DNA of 64,000 nucleotides from Hofstenia miamia (Eukaryota > Xenacoelomorpha > Acoela), in assembly GCA_004352715.1 (NCBI GenBank), contig SCFE01000018.1:1755961-1819960 (forward strand). The letters are read 5' to 3'. Each line of letters opens with the position of its first letter. Position 1 is the first letter of the stretch. Of the stretch, positions 24,000-35,599 are shown piece by piece. The translations under genes and the position numbers were made by a program. The notes below the pieces were generated by a model. It searched no databases, was not told the origin of the DNA, and was given only the letters and a program-made list of their open reading frames with translations.

Positions 24000-26900
24000 G
24001 CACTTTAATTTTTATATATCGGTAGCATTTTAATTTTTCTGACTTGGATTGTAGTTGCTACACAATTTTCGTATAAGATAGTGTTTGTGCTAATTATTAT
24101 TTAGTAAAAGGAATGAAACATTTATTTTTATATGTCCCTTGTGTCAAAAGTGTAAAAAATATTTTTCATTATTTATAAAATTTATGTGAAAACAATCAAT
24201 TTACATGTCTTTATAATGAGAAGCTTAGACTAACAAAATAATAGTTCATGTGTTAATAAAAAGATCTTACATAGAAAATACCCTATAGTTAATGTAAAAA
24301 ATATAATACACAACATGATGCAAACTTAAAAATTGTTTTGTTAAATAATCTGAAAAACTACGAAAATTAAAATATGTCAACCTTTTGCACGAGAGATTGT
24401 AGTTGTGCTGAACATAGTTGTACCATGCTCCATATCCATGTGTTGATGTCTGCCTCATGTCATCCCACGCTCAGTATTCTACCTCCTCAAATGTCCCAAT
24501 AATATATCTTCTGCGAAAAAGTATTTTCAATCTCCTATTGCTCCATATTTGTTCTGGGACAATTTTCATAACGCTAATCCTCATCACTGTCGAAGATACA
24601 GAATCATTTTTTCAATGTCATTAACTACTACTGCCAATAAGAATCTTTTAACAAAAACGATAGCAAAACGAAACTAAATTTGAATTTTATAAAATGTTTT
24701 ACAATGTTAATATTTTAAATAAAGCATTCATGTAGGGGTACCTCCAAAGCCCATTAACGACAAGTCAGATCAAAACGATCTTTTTGGTGCTATTGAAGAG
24801 AATGCAATTTCACAAAGAGCTAAAATGCATGATAATATATTTATTCAAAATGTGATGAAATTTCGAAGAATGGAGTTTTGTTGTAAGAAAATTCCTTTTA
24901 AAATCTCTAAAAATGGTTCAGTTTTTCTCGACTCAGGAGCGTTTTTGCCCCACGTTTGTCTTGTGTACCCACTTTGAAAACCCTTGCTCCATACCCACCC
25001 CACTTCCATCTCTGTCTTAGAGACAACGAACGAGCGTATGCATAAATTCAAGAAGAACAACTTTGCAAATAACAAACAGATTGCTCTAAACTTTATTAAT
25101 TGCATTTATATTGTATGCGAAAAGAGATAATCTCCATATCTAGAAGTAAACTAATTACACATATTCGGCCATTGGGACACCTGAGGTGCCTTTTCATATT
25201 CGCAATAAAGGGCAACTGGAATGGCTAAAAGTTTGAATTTTTTTTCTAGCGTCTATAGGATTGCAAATGCTTCAATGATGTCAAATCATATTTTGGAAAA
25301 GGCTTTTGGAAAGCCCAGTTTTGGATATTTAATGTTTCTACAATAATACTGCTTTAATACTGTTTTCATTTGTTTGCAAAAGGCTATGGTAGCTTTGAGC
25401 TTGAAACCAATTCCAATACCTTCGGAAGACGTCATTCTAATTTACTAAATTTTTTAAATTCAAAATATGTCAAGTCTTTTGGCAAATTGACGCAAAACTC
25501 TCTCTAATACATAATTTATAATATCTCTGCCAATATTAAGCCTATTAAGATAAAACCAAAACAGTCCAGTACAGACTAAAATGGTGTGCATGTAAAAATA
25601 ACAACCACTCACTAAAGCTTTACATTTTAGGCTACAAGGCGCAATTTGGGCTTCTGAGTTTGAAGTGTTCTAACTTGTAGTTGGTATATAAAATGTTTAA
25701 AAAATGAAAGTTAGCATGTATATATGGTCGTCCTTTATATAACAATGTAGAATAATTTCTGTATTTTCTCATAGGTGGCCTAGAAATTGCGCGAAATTTT
25801 TTAAACTTACATGTAACATCATATGCGCCAAGCTAAATATGGAAAATCTCTAGCAGATTTTAATTGAACATTACAAGAAATTTAAACAGTGCCATGTGAC
25901 GTCAGCAAATAACTAGTGAAAGTGCGGCGTAGATTATGCACTATGCTTAACTGTAAGTGAAAGAGGTTTTTTACAAATTTATATATCTTAAAATTAATAG
26001 ATTATCTAACTCATCATCAATTGTTTAAACGCTATTGGTTTACTATGCAATGCAAAAAAAATTTGTTTGTAGCCATAGTTGTTCACGTGTCAAAATTTTG
26101 CAAAAAATGTTATCCCATATGGCAATTTATAAAGGGAAAAATGAAGTAGATGCAATTGAATATAATTTCATGAAAATGCCAACACGCGAATGTTCAAATA
26201 CATCATCAATTCTAATTGGTTAATGCTAATACTATAAAATAATGTAAAGATCGTATCTATATCATTTGAATTTCTCGTGTCAATTTTGCATTTAATGAAT
26301 TTAAGAGTAAGTTAAGTCGTGCGAAATTATATAATATTGAAGAGGATCAAGACAAATTTTTTCCGGCAATTTGTATAATAGATGCTCGGCTAAATTCATC
26401 CGTAAGTTTAATCTATAGTTGATTTTTAAATGGTGGAGGCCCAAAAACGCATTTAAGAAAGAAAACAATATCCATTTCAAGTACATTTTATTAACACCTA
26501 ATTGAATACGTCATTCTGTTTTGCTGTTAGAGGGCCACAACAATTTGTGCTACAATTTCTTGTAATGTTTGAAATTTTTGTTGCATTGAATAGGGGAAGG
26601 CCTCTACCTTCAAATTATGGGCCTACTAAAAACCTAGGCCTAAGCAATTTTTCGAAATACGCAATAAAGTGCTAAAATTCAAAAATTTTGAAATAAAAAT
26701 TTGGTTAAAACAGCAAAACTGTTCGTAGCATTCATTTCAAAAGTTGAACATTGTTATTCCTTTCTTCTTTTGAGACCTCCAGATGGGTGGATCAAGTGAA
26801 GAAAACGCGCCAATTGTCAAAAATTAAAAGCCCCCTGAGTATGCATGCCAATCAAATTTAATAGTTTTTTAATATTGTTGAAAGCATTGGATTCCACACT

Positions 26901-27833
26901 CTGCATTTGCAAATTTAATAAAACAAACTACTGTTGATTCACCACATATATGCCCGAACCCTATTTGAGCCCATGGCGCGCCCCATGGGACCCAAGCCTG
27001 CAAGGATTTACGACATTCAACAATTAACAACAAAAAAATTCACGTTTTCCAACATTATCCAACATGAATTTTACAAGTAATAGTCTTACACCCACATGTA
27101 CACTATGGACCGAGCCTGAAATTCTCGATTTTTTCAAACATTAAAATATTTTTTTGCGATCGAAACGCATTCCAAATTGAATAGTAACCCCATCTTGTGC
27201 GTTAGAAGATTTTATTAATTGACGAACCAACCCATTTTAAGGAAAACTTTAACCAAACCAAACAAACCTATTAGCCTTTCTTAAAAAATATGATTGTTGC
27301 GTCAAAAAAACTTTAGTTTTGAATAGAAAGCTTAAGTCACTCCTCATTGCAAAAAATGTTTTTCTTGCATCGGACATGATCCATCATATTGTACTGAGGA
27401 AGAATGCCAAAATGACATCTCTGTATTTAACCATTTCAAAATTATTGCTCAGCGTCTAATACATAATCGATTTCAACATTTGTTGCCATGATTGTACTAA
27501 TATGCCAATATGTGTTTAAATTCCAATATGTACTCAATTGTTTTAACATTAAATATTGTAGGCGTGTTTTTATAAATTTCTTTGATAAACTCGCTTGCAT
27601 ATTGGATCGGTAAAGATTCTTAAATTAAGAAGTATTGGAATACAAGCTAGCCAATCATCTTTCAGCAATTGAGAGCGCTAAATTTATTCAGTTGAAAACT
27701 AATTGATCTGACCAAAATGGCTCAATCTCTTTGGCATATTACCATTTTTTAAGTGAACTCGTGCCAAAATATGCGATTTAGAATGCCGACTTGTTCTAGC
27801 TAAGCCGGAGTCATTGCAAGACTTTAGTAGTAA
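24000..27833. other. Intergenic, no confident gene
   Basis: AT-rich sequence with short frames only. A less AT-rich patch at about 24920-25050 reads as a Trp/Gly-rich frame on the minus strand but has no recognisable product. A TGACGTCA palindrome (CRE-like) occurs at about 25897. Confidence 0.45.
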
Positions 27834-27936
27834 TTGGGCGAACGGATTTATGCCACACATTTTATATTAAGCGAAGGCAATTGCATTTTTTATCCTACTC
27901 TCAAACAACTGCTGTCCCATCATATCGCATTAGTTT

Positions 27937-28209
27937 ATGTCGGAGAACACAGAGGAGTTCAGGCTTGTTCTACAACGCAAGCATGCCACGTTACTACGTG
28001 TAAGCGAACTGTTTACGGCATTTTTCGGAAATTTGGGAGAGTCAATGAGTCAGGAGTATTCTCTTGGGACCATAGCGAGAGAAGACTCATTTCTGACATG
28101 CAAAAAAGAAACCAAATTCCGTCTCAACGTAGATGACCAACAAGTCTACGGAAAAGCAATTTTGGATTTCTTAAATAGGGGATCACTATCTTCTTCCCAG
28201 TTTAGAAAG
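27937..28209 (+). CDS. Putative first coding exon, unidentified protein
   Basis: An ATG (preceded by in-frame TAG TTT) opens 91 codons ending AGAAAG before GTATAT, a reasonable donor, in phase 0. The exon is clearly less AT-rich than the flanks and its composition is that of a soluble folded protein. It starts MSENTEEFRLVLQRKHATLL, continues through a FTAFFGNLGE segment, and ends DFLNRGSLSSSQFRK, mostly charged and amphipathic. I do not recognise the family. If the donor is not used, the frame reaches a stop 10 codons later. An overlapping frame (27834-28136) is open too, but its composition is less protein-like. The gene would continue to the right, across the duplicated segment. Confidence 0.6.
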
Positions 28210-28627
28210 GTATATAAATTTAATGAATCTAAACTATAATGCATGTAAGATTCGATTTTTTTTACAAATAGAGAATTATCATTGAGAAAATTTAATGAAT
28301 TAATCACTTCAAGTTTATTTCATTATTAGGCAAACCTTTCTTGGTACTTTATGTTAACAAGTAATTCTTTGTTCACTAAGTAGTGTTTTGAATATTAATG
28401 AATTAATTAAAATATATTGATTGAGGAAAAGATATTGCAATTCATGACGTACATTTTTCTGTGCAAGGTCACACATTGTTTGATGCTTATACATGAAAAT
28501 GTTAACATGGAGTGCACACAAGGGTAACTAAAGGTAATTTTCAATATCAGCGGCAGGCATACATTGAATTTATGTTGGGAACGAAACTGTCATTAAAATT
28601 AGAACATCACTAGACAATTCTAATATA

Positions 28628-28648
28628 TTTATATATATATATATACAC

Positions 28649-28686
<38 letters not shown>

Positions 28687-29918
28687 CATTGTTGCAATGA
28701 TCAATATCATATTAATGTTTAGGCATCTAGTCAAGAATTATGTCTTTAAATTTTATGAAATTTAAAATTCTATGCGTTATTGTTAAACAGGTGATAGCGA
28801 CTTAACTCGTTAATTTAAATTTAGCATTAATTAAAAATTAGATGTCAATTTTGCGATTACCATCGCGTCAAGGTATTGGAAATTATTTATGTTGTTTAAA
28901 ATGCAGAAAATTTAAGATCAACAATCTATTCGTGAAAATGGCTATATTATTGTTATTCTTAAAATTTTCAATGAAACAAATTTCTACTTGCCCTTAGTTG
29001 ATATATGTCACAGCTGGATTGTTGGAAGCGAGCCCGTTCTTGAACAGAATATTATTTGTCACGAAAGCTCTCGGGCCTCATGCTGAAGATGCTTTCAAAT
29101 CTTTGTTTCTAGTACATCTTTCAGTTTTTTTCAAATTTAAATTAAAAAATATTATCAAATTTTATTACTAAAAGACTATATAGATAATCTCTCTGCGTTT
29201 GTATTTTTCATAACTTACTTGTCCTGTATATCAATTTAATAACCAACTAGATATTGGAAAAGCAATGATTTGTACAATAATGGGGCTATGCTTTGGTTCG
29301 AGCTTAGAATTTCTATTTTAATGCTTGTTCGAGACATCCTGGCCCTGTTCCAATTAACGACAGATGGTGCTTGGTATTACAACACATAATGTAGGTGCGA
29401 AAGCTTACGCTAATTTTTATTATACATTTCTAATAAATTTTTTAGTTATTTAATTTAAGATTACTATTGTTAGAATGCATAAAAACGTAATAATAAGAAT
29501 GCGGTGGAAATTTTATTTCCTACTTTTAAAATAATTGCAGTAAATGGTTATATATACACTGGCCAATAAAATAAGTTAAATTTCTATTCAATAATTCCCA
29601 TAATTGCCATAATACAACACTGCACATTCATAAACGTCAAAAGTTGTTTTGGCTTATACATATTTTTTTTCATATATATAAATCTACACATTGAAAATTT
29701 TTATCTTGTCTTTTTCTAAAAATATTTAAAAAGAAATATATAATTTTTTTCATAACCTATTTATTTTTTGCTCTTGCAAAATGTTGACGTAGTTCAGGAA
29801 ATATTTTCTAACGAGCTAGAAGTAAAACATATTTATTGAAATGATTTAGTTTTTTGTTTTTTACTCAAAATTCTGAAGCCTTTTCGGGTTTATCTGTAAC
29901 ATATCCGAACATTGGTCA
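28628..29918 (+). repeat. Long direct duplication, copy 1
   Basis: After an (AT)n tract, 28681-29918 is virtually identical to 30739-31995. The offset is a constant 2058 until about 29778, where this copy lacks 19 bases (near CTCTTGCA|AAATG), and 2077 after that. Similarity stops at 29918, the base before a lone N. The unit has no coding frame. Its inner part contains TACACTGGCCAATAAAATAA, reminiscent of a Tc1-like end. Confidence 0.95.
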
Positions 29919-29919
29919 N
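29919..29919. other. Single N at the end of duplication copy 1
   Basis: One ambiguous base sits exactly where copy 1 stops matching copy 2. It most likely marks a contig join. Confidence 0.9.
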
Positions 29920-30698
29920 ATATTTGGTAGGTCAAATATGTTTTTGGTGCGGCGGGCTTAGGGTAGAAGAGGGTGAATTCGCGACATCACTACATCAAGT
30001 GAGATTTACGTTATGTTAATTTGTACCTCTCATAGTAAATACATTTGGAAAATTTGGCAATAATTGTCAAATATTTAGATAAAAATGCAAAATTTGTGTA
30101 AATGGTAATTATCCAAATTTGTAAAATTTGTTATTTCTTTAATTTACAACTTTGATTAAGTAAGCATGTATATTATGTATAATATACTGTCTCGAAAATT
30201 TTTAAAAATGAATGTACCGAAAATGTTAATTTTCCATTGATTAAAATGTAAAAAAATATATATATATATGAAGACCACGGGGGAAAAACCACACATGTAC
30301 ACTTTTTGATATTTTATTGGTTACTCCCCTTGGATTTGGTCCTTGGCATGAGGCATCATCTCTAAAAAGGTCGTATCGATAAATCACAGTTGTCCAGAGT
30401 TATTGCTATTTAAAAAAAATTATTTATGTATTTATTTATGTCTCCCTCTAAATGCTTTTTGAAAACATCATTATGACCACGTTTCCAAACATAAATCTTT
30501 GAAATGTTGCAGGGTATTGTCTCTTTAATTTAACTACCCCATGGTAAAAATATTTAAGTTCGAGTAAATACTGAGTGAGCAATAGCCAAAAAATAGGTTT
30601 TTTGGGGAAAAAAGTGATTCCCGCTAAACGCTTTAGAAATTTCGGACCGCTTACCGCCAAATGTAGGGTTTTTGAATTTCCCATAGCAAAAAGCGCGG

Positions 30699-30700
<2 letters not shown>
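29920..30700. other. Spacer between the duplicated copies
   Basis: 781 bp unique within the window. It contains a coding-like minus-strand frame (about 30448-30690, starting near MGNSKTLHLAVSGP) of unknown identity that then runs into the (AT)n tract at 30701. Confidence 0.5.
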
Positions 30701-30740
<40 letters not shown>

Positions 30741-31995
30741 TATACATTGTTGCAATGATCAATATCATATTAATGTTTAGGCATCTAGTCAAGAATTATG
30801 TCTTTAAATTTTATGAAATTTAAAATTCTATGCGTTATTGTTAAACAGGTGATAGCGACTTAACTCGTTAATTTAAATTTAGCATTAATTAAAAATTAGA
30901 TGTCAATTTTGCGATTACCATCGCGTCAAGGTATTGGAAATTATTTATGTTGTTTAAAATGCAGAAAATTTAAGATCAACAATCTATTCGTGAAAATGGC
31001 TATATTATTGTTATTCTTAAAATTTTCAATGAAACAAATTTCTACTTGCCCTTAGTTGATATATGTCACAGCTGGATTGTTGGAAGCGAGCCCGTTCTTG
31101 AACAGAATATTATTTGTCACGAAAGCTCTCGGGCCTCATGCTGAAGATGCTTTCAAATCTTTGTTTCTAGTACATCTTTCAGTTTTTTTCAAATTTAAAT
31201 TAAAAAATATTATCAAATTTTATTACTAAAAGACTATATAGATAATCTCTCTGCGTTTGTATTTTTCATAACTTACTTGTCCTGTATATCAATTTAATAA
31301 CCAACTAGATATTGGAAAAGCAATGATTTGTACAATAATGGGGCTATGCTTTGGTTCGAGCTTAGAATTTCTATTTTAATGCTTGTTCGAGACATCCTGG
31401 CCCTGTTCCAATTAACGACAGATGGTGCTTGGTATTACAACACATAATGTAGGTGCGAAAGCTTACGCTAATTTTTATTATACATTTCTAATAAATTTTT
31501 TAGTTATTTAATTTAAGATTACTATTGTTAGAATGCATAAAAACGTAATAATAAGAATGCGGTGGAAATTTTATTTCCTACTTTTAAAATAATTGCAGTA
31601 AATGGTTATATATACACTGGCCAATAAAATAAGTTAAATTTCTATTCAATAATTCCCATAATTGCCATAATACAACACTGCACATTCATAAACGTCAAAA
31701 GTTGTTTTGGCTTATACATATTTTTTTTCATATATATAAATCTACACATTGAAAATTTTTATCTTGTCTTTTTCTAAAAATATTTAAAAAGAAATATATA
31801 ATTTTTTTCATAACCTATTTATTTTTTGCTCTTGCAGCTAAAATATTGAGTTCTTCAATGTTGACGTAGTTCAGGAAATATTTTCTAACGAGCTAGAAGT
31901 AAAACATATTTATTGAAATGATTTAGTTTTTTGTTTTTTACTCAAAATTCTGAAGCCTTTTCGGGTTTATCTGTAACATATCCGAACATTGGTCA
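30701..31995 (+). repeat. Long direct duplication, copy 2
   Basis: (AT)n followed by 1257 bp (30739-31995) matching copy 1. This copy contains 19 extra bases around 31839 (AGCTAAAATATTGAGTTCTTC region). It is followed by sequence unrelated to that after copy 1. Confidence 0.95.
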
Positions 31996-32655
31996 TAATA
32001 CATTTAGTTCGAGAAATTGGAAAAATATAAGAAATCAGGTGTAGAAATGATTTTCAGAAATACATGTATATATTTTATGTATTTTTTAATTTAGTAAATT
32101 TTCATGAGTCTTTGCTTTATTTCAAGATATCAATTTGCAGAACTAATCTGGAAATTTGTAATGATGGCGCCATATCAATCAACTTAAAATAACCTTGTCA
32201 TTATCAATTATACTTATTATCAGTTTTGCAGCTGATTCGTAGAGTTTTGATATTTTTATAAACATTCCACTAAAACATTTTCTAGAATTGAAGTGCTTCT
32301 GTAAAACAATAGCAAATATGCATTTTTTTCTTTTGCGCAAGCTATTGAAGAAATCAACTAAAAATTACCGTAATGCTAATAATCAAATCTCCATAAAATG
32401 TATGATAATACCACTTTATTGGCACGTCACTATACAATATTTCCTAAAGCATTACCAACATTCAAAATAATGCTAGTTTTTGCATTTAAGCGGAGCAACT
32501 GCATCAGTACTCCTTACAAATATTAACAAACTCTAAATTGCCTCTCGCATCTTTTATAGTAATATAGTAAAAACCCTATTCCTACATTTGGAAATCTTGG
32601 GATATTGGTATACCTATTGACGAGTGTGTACTAAAAATTATTGCACGTCTTTGAA
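31996..32655. other. Intergenic or intronic, no gene seen
   Basis: AT-rich sequence without a supported feature. Confidence 0.45.
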
Positions 32656-33095
32656 TTGCCGCGGAATGCGGTGGTTTAGCGGTAGAAATATAGCAACTTG
32701 TGGTGGCATAAATATTATACAGATAACGTATTTTGTTTTAAGATTTAAAATCCTTAAGCATTTCTCAAAAAACTGTTTCTAATGCAAAATTAACAAAACA
32801 TAAATAGCAATTTTGGCACATTTCATGAGAAATTGAATACTACTCTAATAAAATTGAACAAAATGAAAAAATACCTACCATATTGTCTTTAAAGCTTTAT
32901 ATAAATGATGCATAGCCATAAAAATACAATTTAGAAATATCTATATTTTCGTAAGAAAATAAAAATCGACATTATTGCGGTATACCGCAGTAAAATTTCA
33001 TTTATTGCATTAAAAAACGCACATTGCGGTGGTTAGCTGTGAAATTTTTTCCGTGCGGTTGAAATAAAACCTGTACCGCGCTCATCTCTACCTTA
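32656..33095. repeat. CGGT-word element, possible hAT-like MITE
   Basis: Both ends carry clusters of GCGGT/ACCGC words: GCCGCGGAATGCGGTGGTTT near 32659 and GCGGTATACCGC, TTGCGGTGG and GTACCGCGC at 32975-33087. Read inward from the right, the end is GGTAGAGATGAGCGCGGTAC, similar to hAT terminal repeats (TAGRGATG type). A matching left terminal repeat and an 8-bp duplication were not found. Confidence 0.4.
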
Positions 33096-34780
33096 TTGTA
33101 AATGCAAGGAATTGAAATTGATGTGACCTTATTACCACGAGTGAATTGTTTACTGTAAATTATGTGCTATTTGTGTGAAATTGAAAACATTTGTCAGTAC
33201 AAATAAACCTTTGAAAATTTGCTATTATAACTAGACAAAAAATTTGAGGATACCTTCCGCATTCTCACAAGATACATTAATGTATTCTTAATAAGTGTAT
33301 TTGAAAATTAGATTTGTAAAGTGTCAATTAATTTGAGTAATTTATAGGCTTAGTCAAAACACAAAATTGGAAATAATGAAACAAAAAACTTCATTAAAAA
33401 TATTTACACAATAAAAAAAATTTTTACTTTAAATTACATGATCTTGTAAACCAAACATGTAACAATGAAAACATTTCTAATGACAATTACATATATAAAC
33501 ATAATTTTAAACGTTTGACATTTAAAAATATTATTTTCCAGCATTCATTTAGCTTTCCAGTATTATAAATACATAAAGGTGTCAGATATTGTTGGACAAA
33601 TAAGTACATAATTTTCTATGGGACTGATTGAATATATGATAGTGTTATTTGCTAAAAAATGAACGCACTCTAACAGTACACCTACTGATTCTCGGATTTC
33701 AGTTGATTCATTTCTTAGTGTTTAGTTATTTACTCCTAATTGACGCTTTTTACCGAAATCAATATCAAATGAATTCGTTCATTAAGGCGAATAAGCGATC
33801 TGACATTTTGTCGAATTACGTCAGGAGAATTTACGCGTGAACGGCAACGGGCATGTTTTGCACCAATCGATAATGACAGTCCTTCAATTTTAGACTGAAA
33901 TTTCAAAGTATGTATTTATCCAATTAACAATCCAACACCTTCGTCGGCTGCGAATACATGCATATAGAAAATTCACACCATTATTTGTAGCTGAATTTTT
34001 GCTGAAGCATACTATATATCTATTTGCATATGTGCATGAATGTGCAGAAAAACTAAATTTAATAAGTTTTTTTTACTTGATAGAATTGGATTTTATTGAA
34101 TTTCGAATTATGTATTCCACTCATAACACTCAGAGAATTTAAAATAATAAACTTTAGGCCATTCGTCTGTTAAGCTATCACCTTATCTCAATGAATCATT
34201 TATTAATTTTCTCGATAGATTCTCGAAAAACAGCATTTAACATGTGCTAAATCCGCACAGAATTTTTAAAAATTTATGCAAATTTGCTAAATATTAATAT
34301 CATTTTTGATATTTCCAATAGTTTCTTCCCAAATTGTTTCCAACGCAAAAATATGTTAGCTTTGAATACATTGGTGAGATAAATTGAATGACAAAGTTAA
34401 AAGAATTGTTTAACAAACAATGAACTTTCATGAACATCTGTTGGTATTGTTTGATTTTATCTGGTGCACGTTTGGAGTTGATTTATTTACAAACACATCC
34501 TTCGAAATAGCAATGAATTGTAAAATTGTAAATTATTAGATTCTAGTACGGTTTTGGTTGGTCATAATTGTTCTACTTTATCCATATCGTTTCATTAATA
34601 TTTTGCAATTTAACATCTCTGTTTTAAAAATTATTTTATCAACTAGTCTTTAAGTTACTAGTAATTCAATAAATATTCAAAATATCACCTTGTACTTACT
34701 GTAGCACAATAACTAAGTATGTAATTGTTCTACTTTCATATGTGCAATGGTGTTTTAAGTACAATATTGATTTATACTTG
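33096..34780. other. Intergenic or intronic, no confident gene
   Basis: AT-rich sequence. A frame after the acceptor-like site CTCGGATTTCAG (33703) runs about 45 codons to TGA at 33838-33840, hydrophobic then basic. It could be a terminal exon but has no partner. Confidence 0.35.
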
Positions 34781-34785
<5 letters not shown>

Positions 34786-34816
<31 letters not shown>

Positions 34817-34983
34817 NNNNNNNNNNNNNNNNNNNNNNNNNNNNNNNNNNNNNNNNNNNNNNNNNNNNNNNNNNNNNNNNNNNNNNNNNNNNNNNNNNNN
34901 NNNNNNNNNNNNNNNNNNNNNNNNNNNNNNNNNNNNNNNNNNNNNNNNNNNNNNNNNNNNNNNNNATATATATATATATATAA
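34786..34983. repeat. (AT)n microsatellite containing a 149-N gap (34817-34965)
   Basis: AT units on both sides of the N run. The tract passes into AATAATAATAGTAATAA on the right. Confidence 0.95.
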
Positions 34984-35101
34984 TAATAATAGTAATAAAA
35001 TTTAAAAGCAATTTATTCCTATAAGAAAAAGGTACAAAAACTATAAACTACAAGACTACAAAAAGCTATTTACAAATATAATAAATGTATATAATATTAA
35101 A

Positions 35102-35131
35102 ATGTGTGTGTGTGTGTGTGTTGTGTGTGTG
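35102..35131. repeat. (GT)n microsatellite
   Basis: TG/GT dinucleotides interrupted once by an extra T. Confidence 0.95.
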
Positions 35132-35149
35132 CATTTTATACAAAATTTT

Positions 35150-35530
35150 CAAATGAATGTAGTGTATTATTGTCATTAAGTAGGCACTGTCTATTAAAGA
35201 GGAATGTTCGCAATTTCTTTCAGAATTTCTTGTAGTTTTTTTCAAATTTAATTTCTCTATTTAAGTTATTCCATAATTTAGTTGCCGTGTGGTGAAAACT
35301 ATTAAAACATTTATCCACGCATAAAAATGTTTGAGACCGTTCATTTAATTTAATATACTGTTTTAAAAACGAAATTGCGGCTTGACCAAATTTGAATTTA
35401 AAAATATTGATAACATATGCACTTGAATTTGATAATAAAGAGATAGTATTTTGTATTTCAATCGGTAATCGGATGCCTTGTCATGTTTTTGTACAAAATT
35501 GAGTATTTTAAGTTTTAGACAGGAGGATGC
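35150..35530 (-). pseudogene. LINE C-terminal relic
   Basis: A minus frame reads LPIEIQNTISLLSNSSAYVI, then a segment with RSQTF, then HHTATKLWNNLNREIKFEKN (35225-35295) and KKLRTFLFN. The pattern H..A..LWN.L..E(I)K...K.FK..L is the usual C-terminus of CR1/L2/Jockey-type LINE polyproteins. Only the 3' end is present, as expected from 5'-truncated insertion. Confidence 0.6.
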
Positions 35531-35542
35531 GATGTTTTGAAT

Positions 35543-35599
35543 TAATAATAATAATAATGATAGTAATAATAATAAAAATTACTATTATTATTATTATAG
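35543..35599. repeat. (AAT)n / (ATT)n inverted pair
   Basis: An AAT-rich run (with GATAGT interruption) is followed, after AAAAATTACT, by an ATT-rich run, so the segment can fold on itself. It arises from trinucleotide repeats in opposite orientation. Confidence 0.75.

Noticed and set aside
23662-24025. Several frames rich in Tyr-Ile around 23.7-24.0 kb
   Set aside because: They are products of (AT)n, which has no stop codon in any frame, and of the 200-N gap.
27834-28136. 100-codon plus frame overlapping the 27937 exon
   Set aside because: It lacks a plausible donor in frame, and its His/Cys-scattered composition is less protein-like than the overlapping frame starting at 27937.
34725-35024. 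Frames on both strands across 34.8-35.0 kb
   Set aside because: Same cause: (AT)n plus a 149-N gap.
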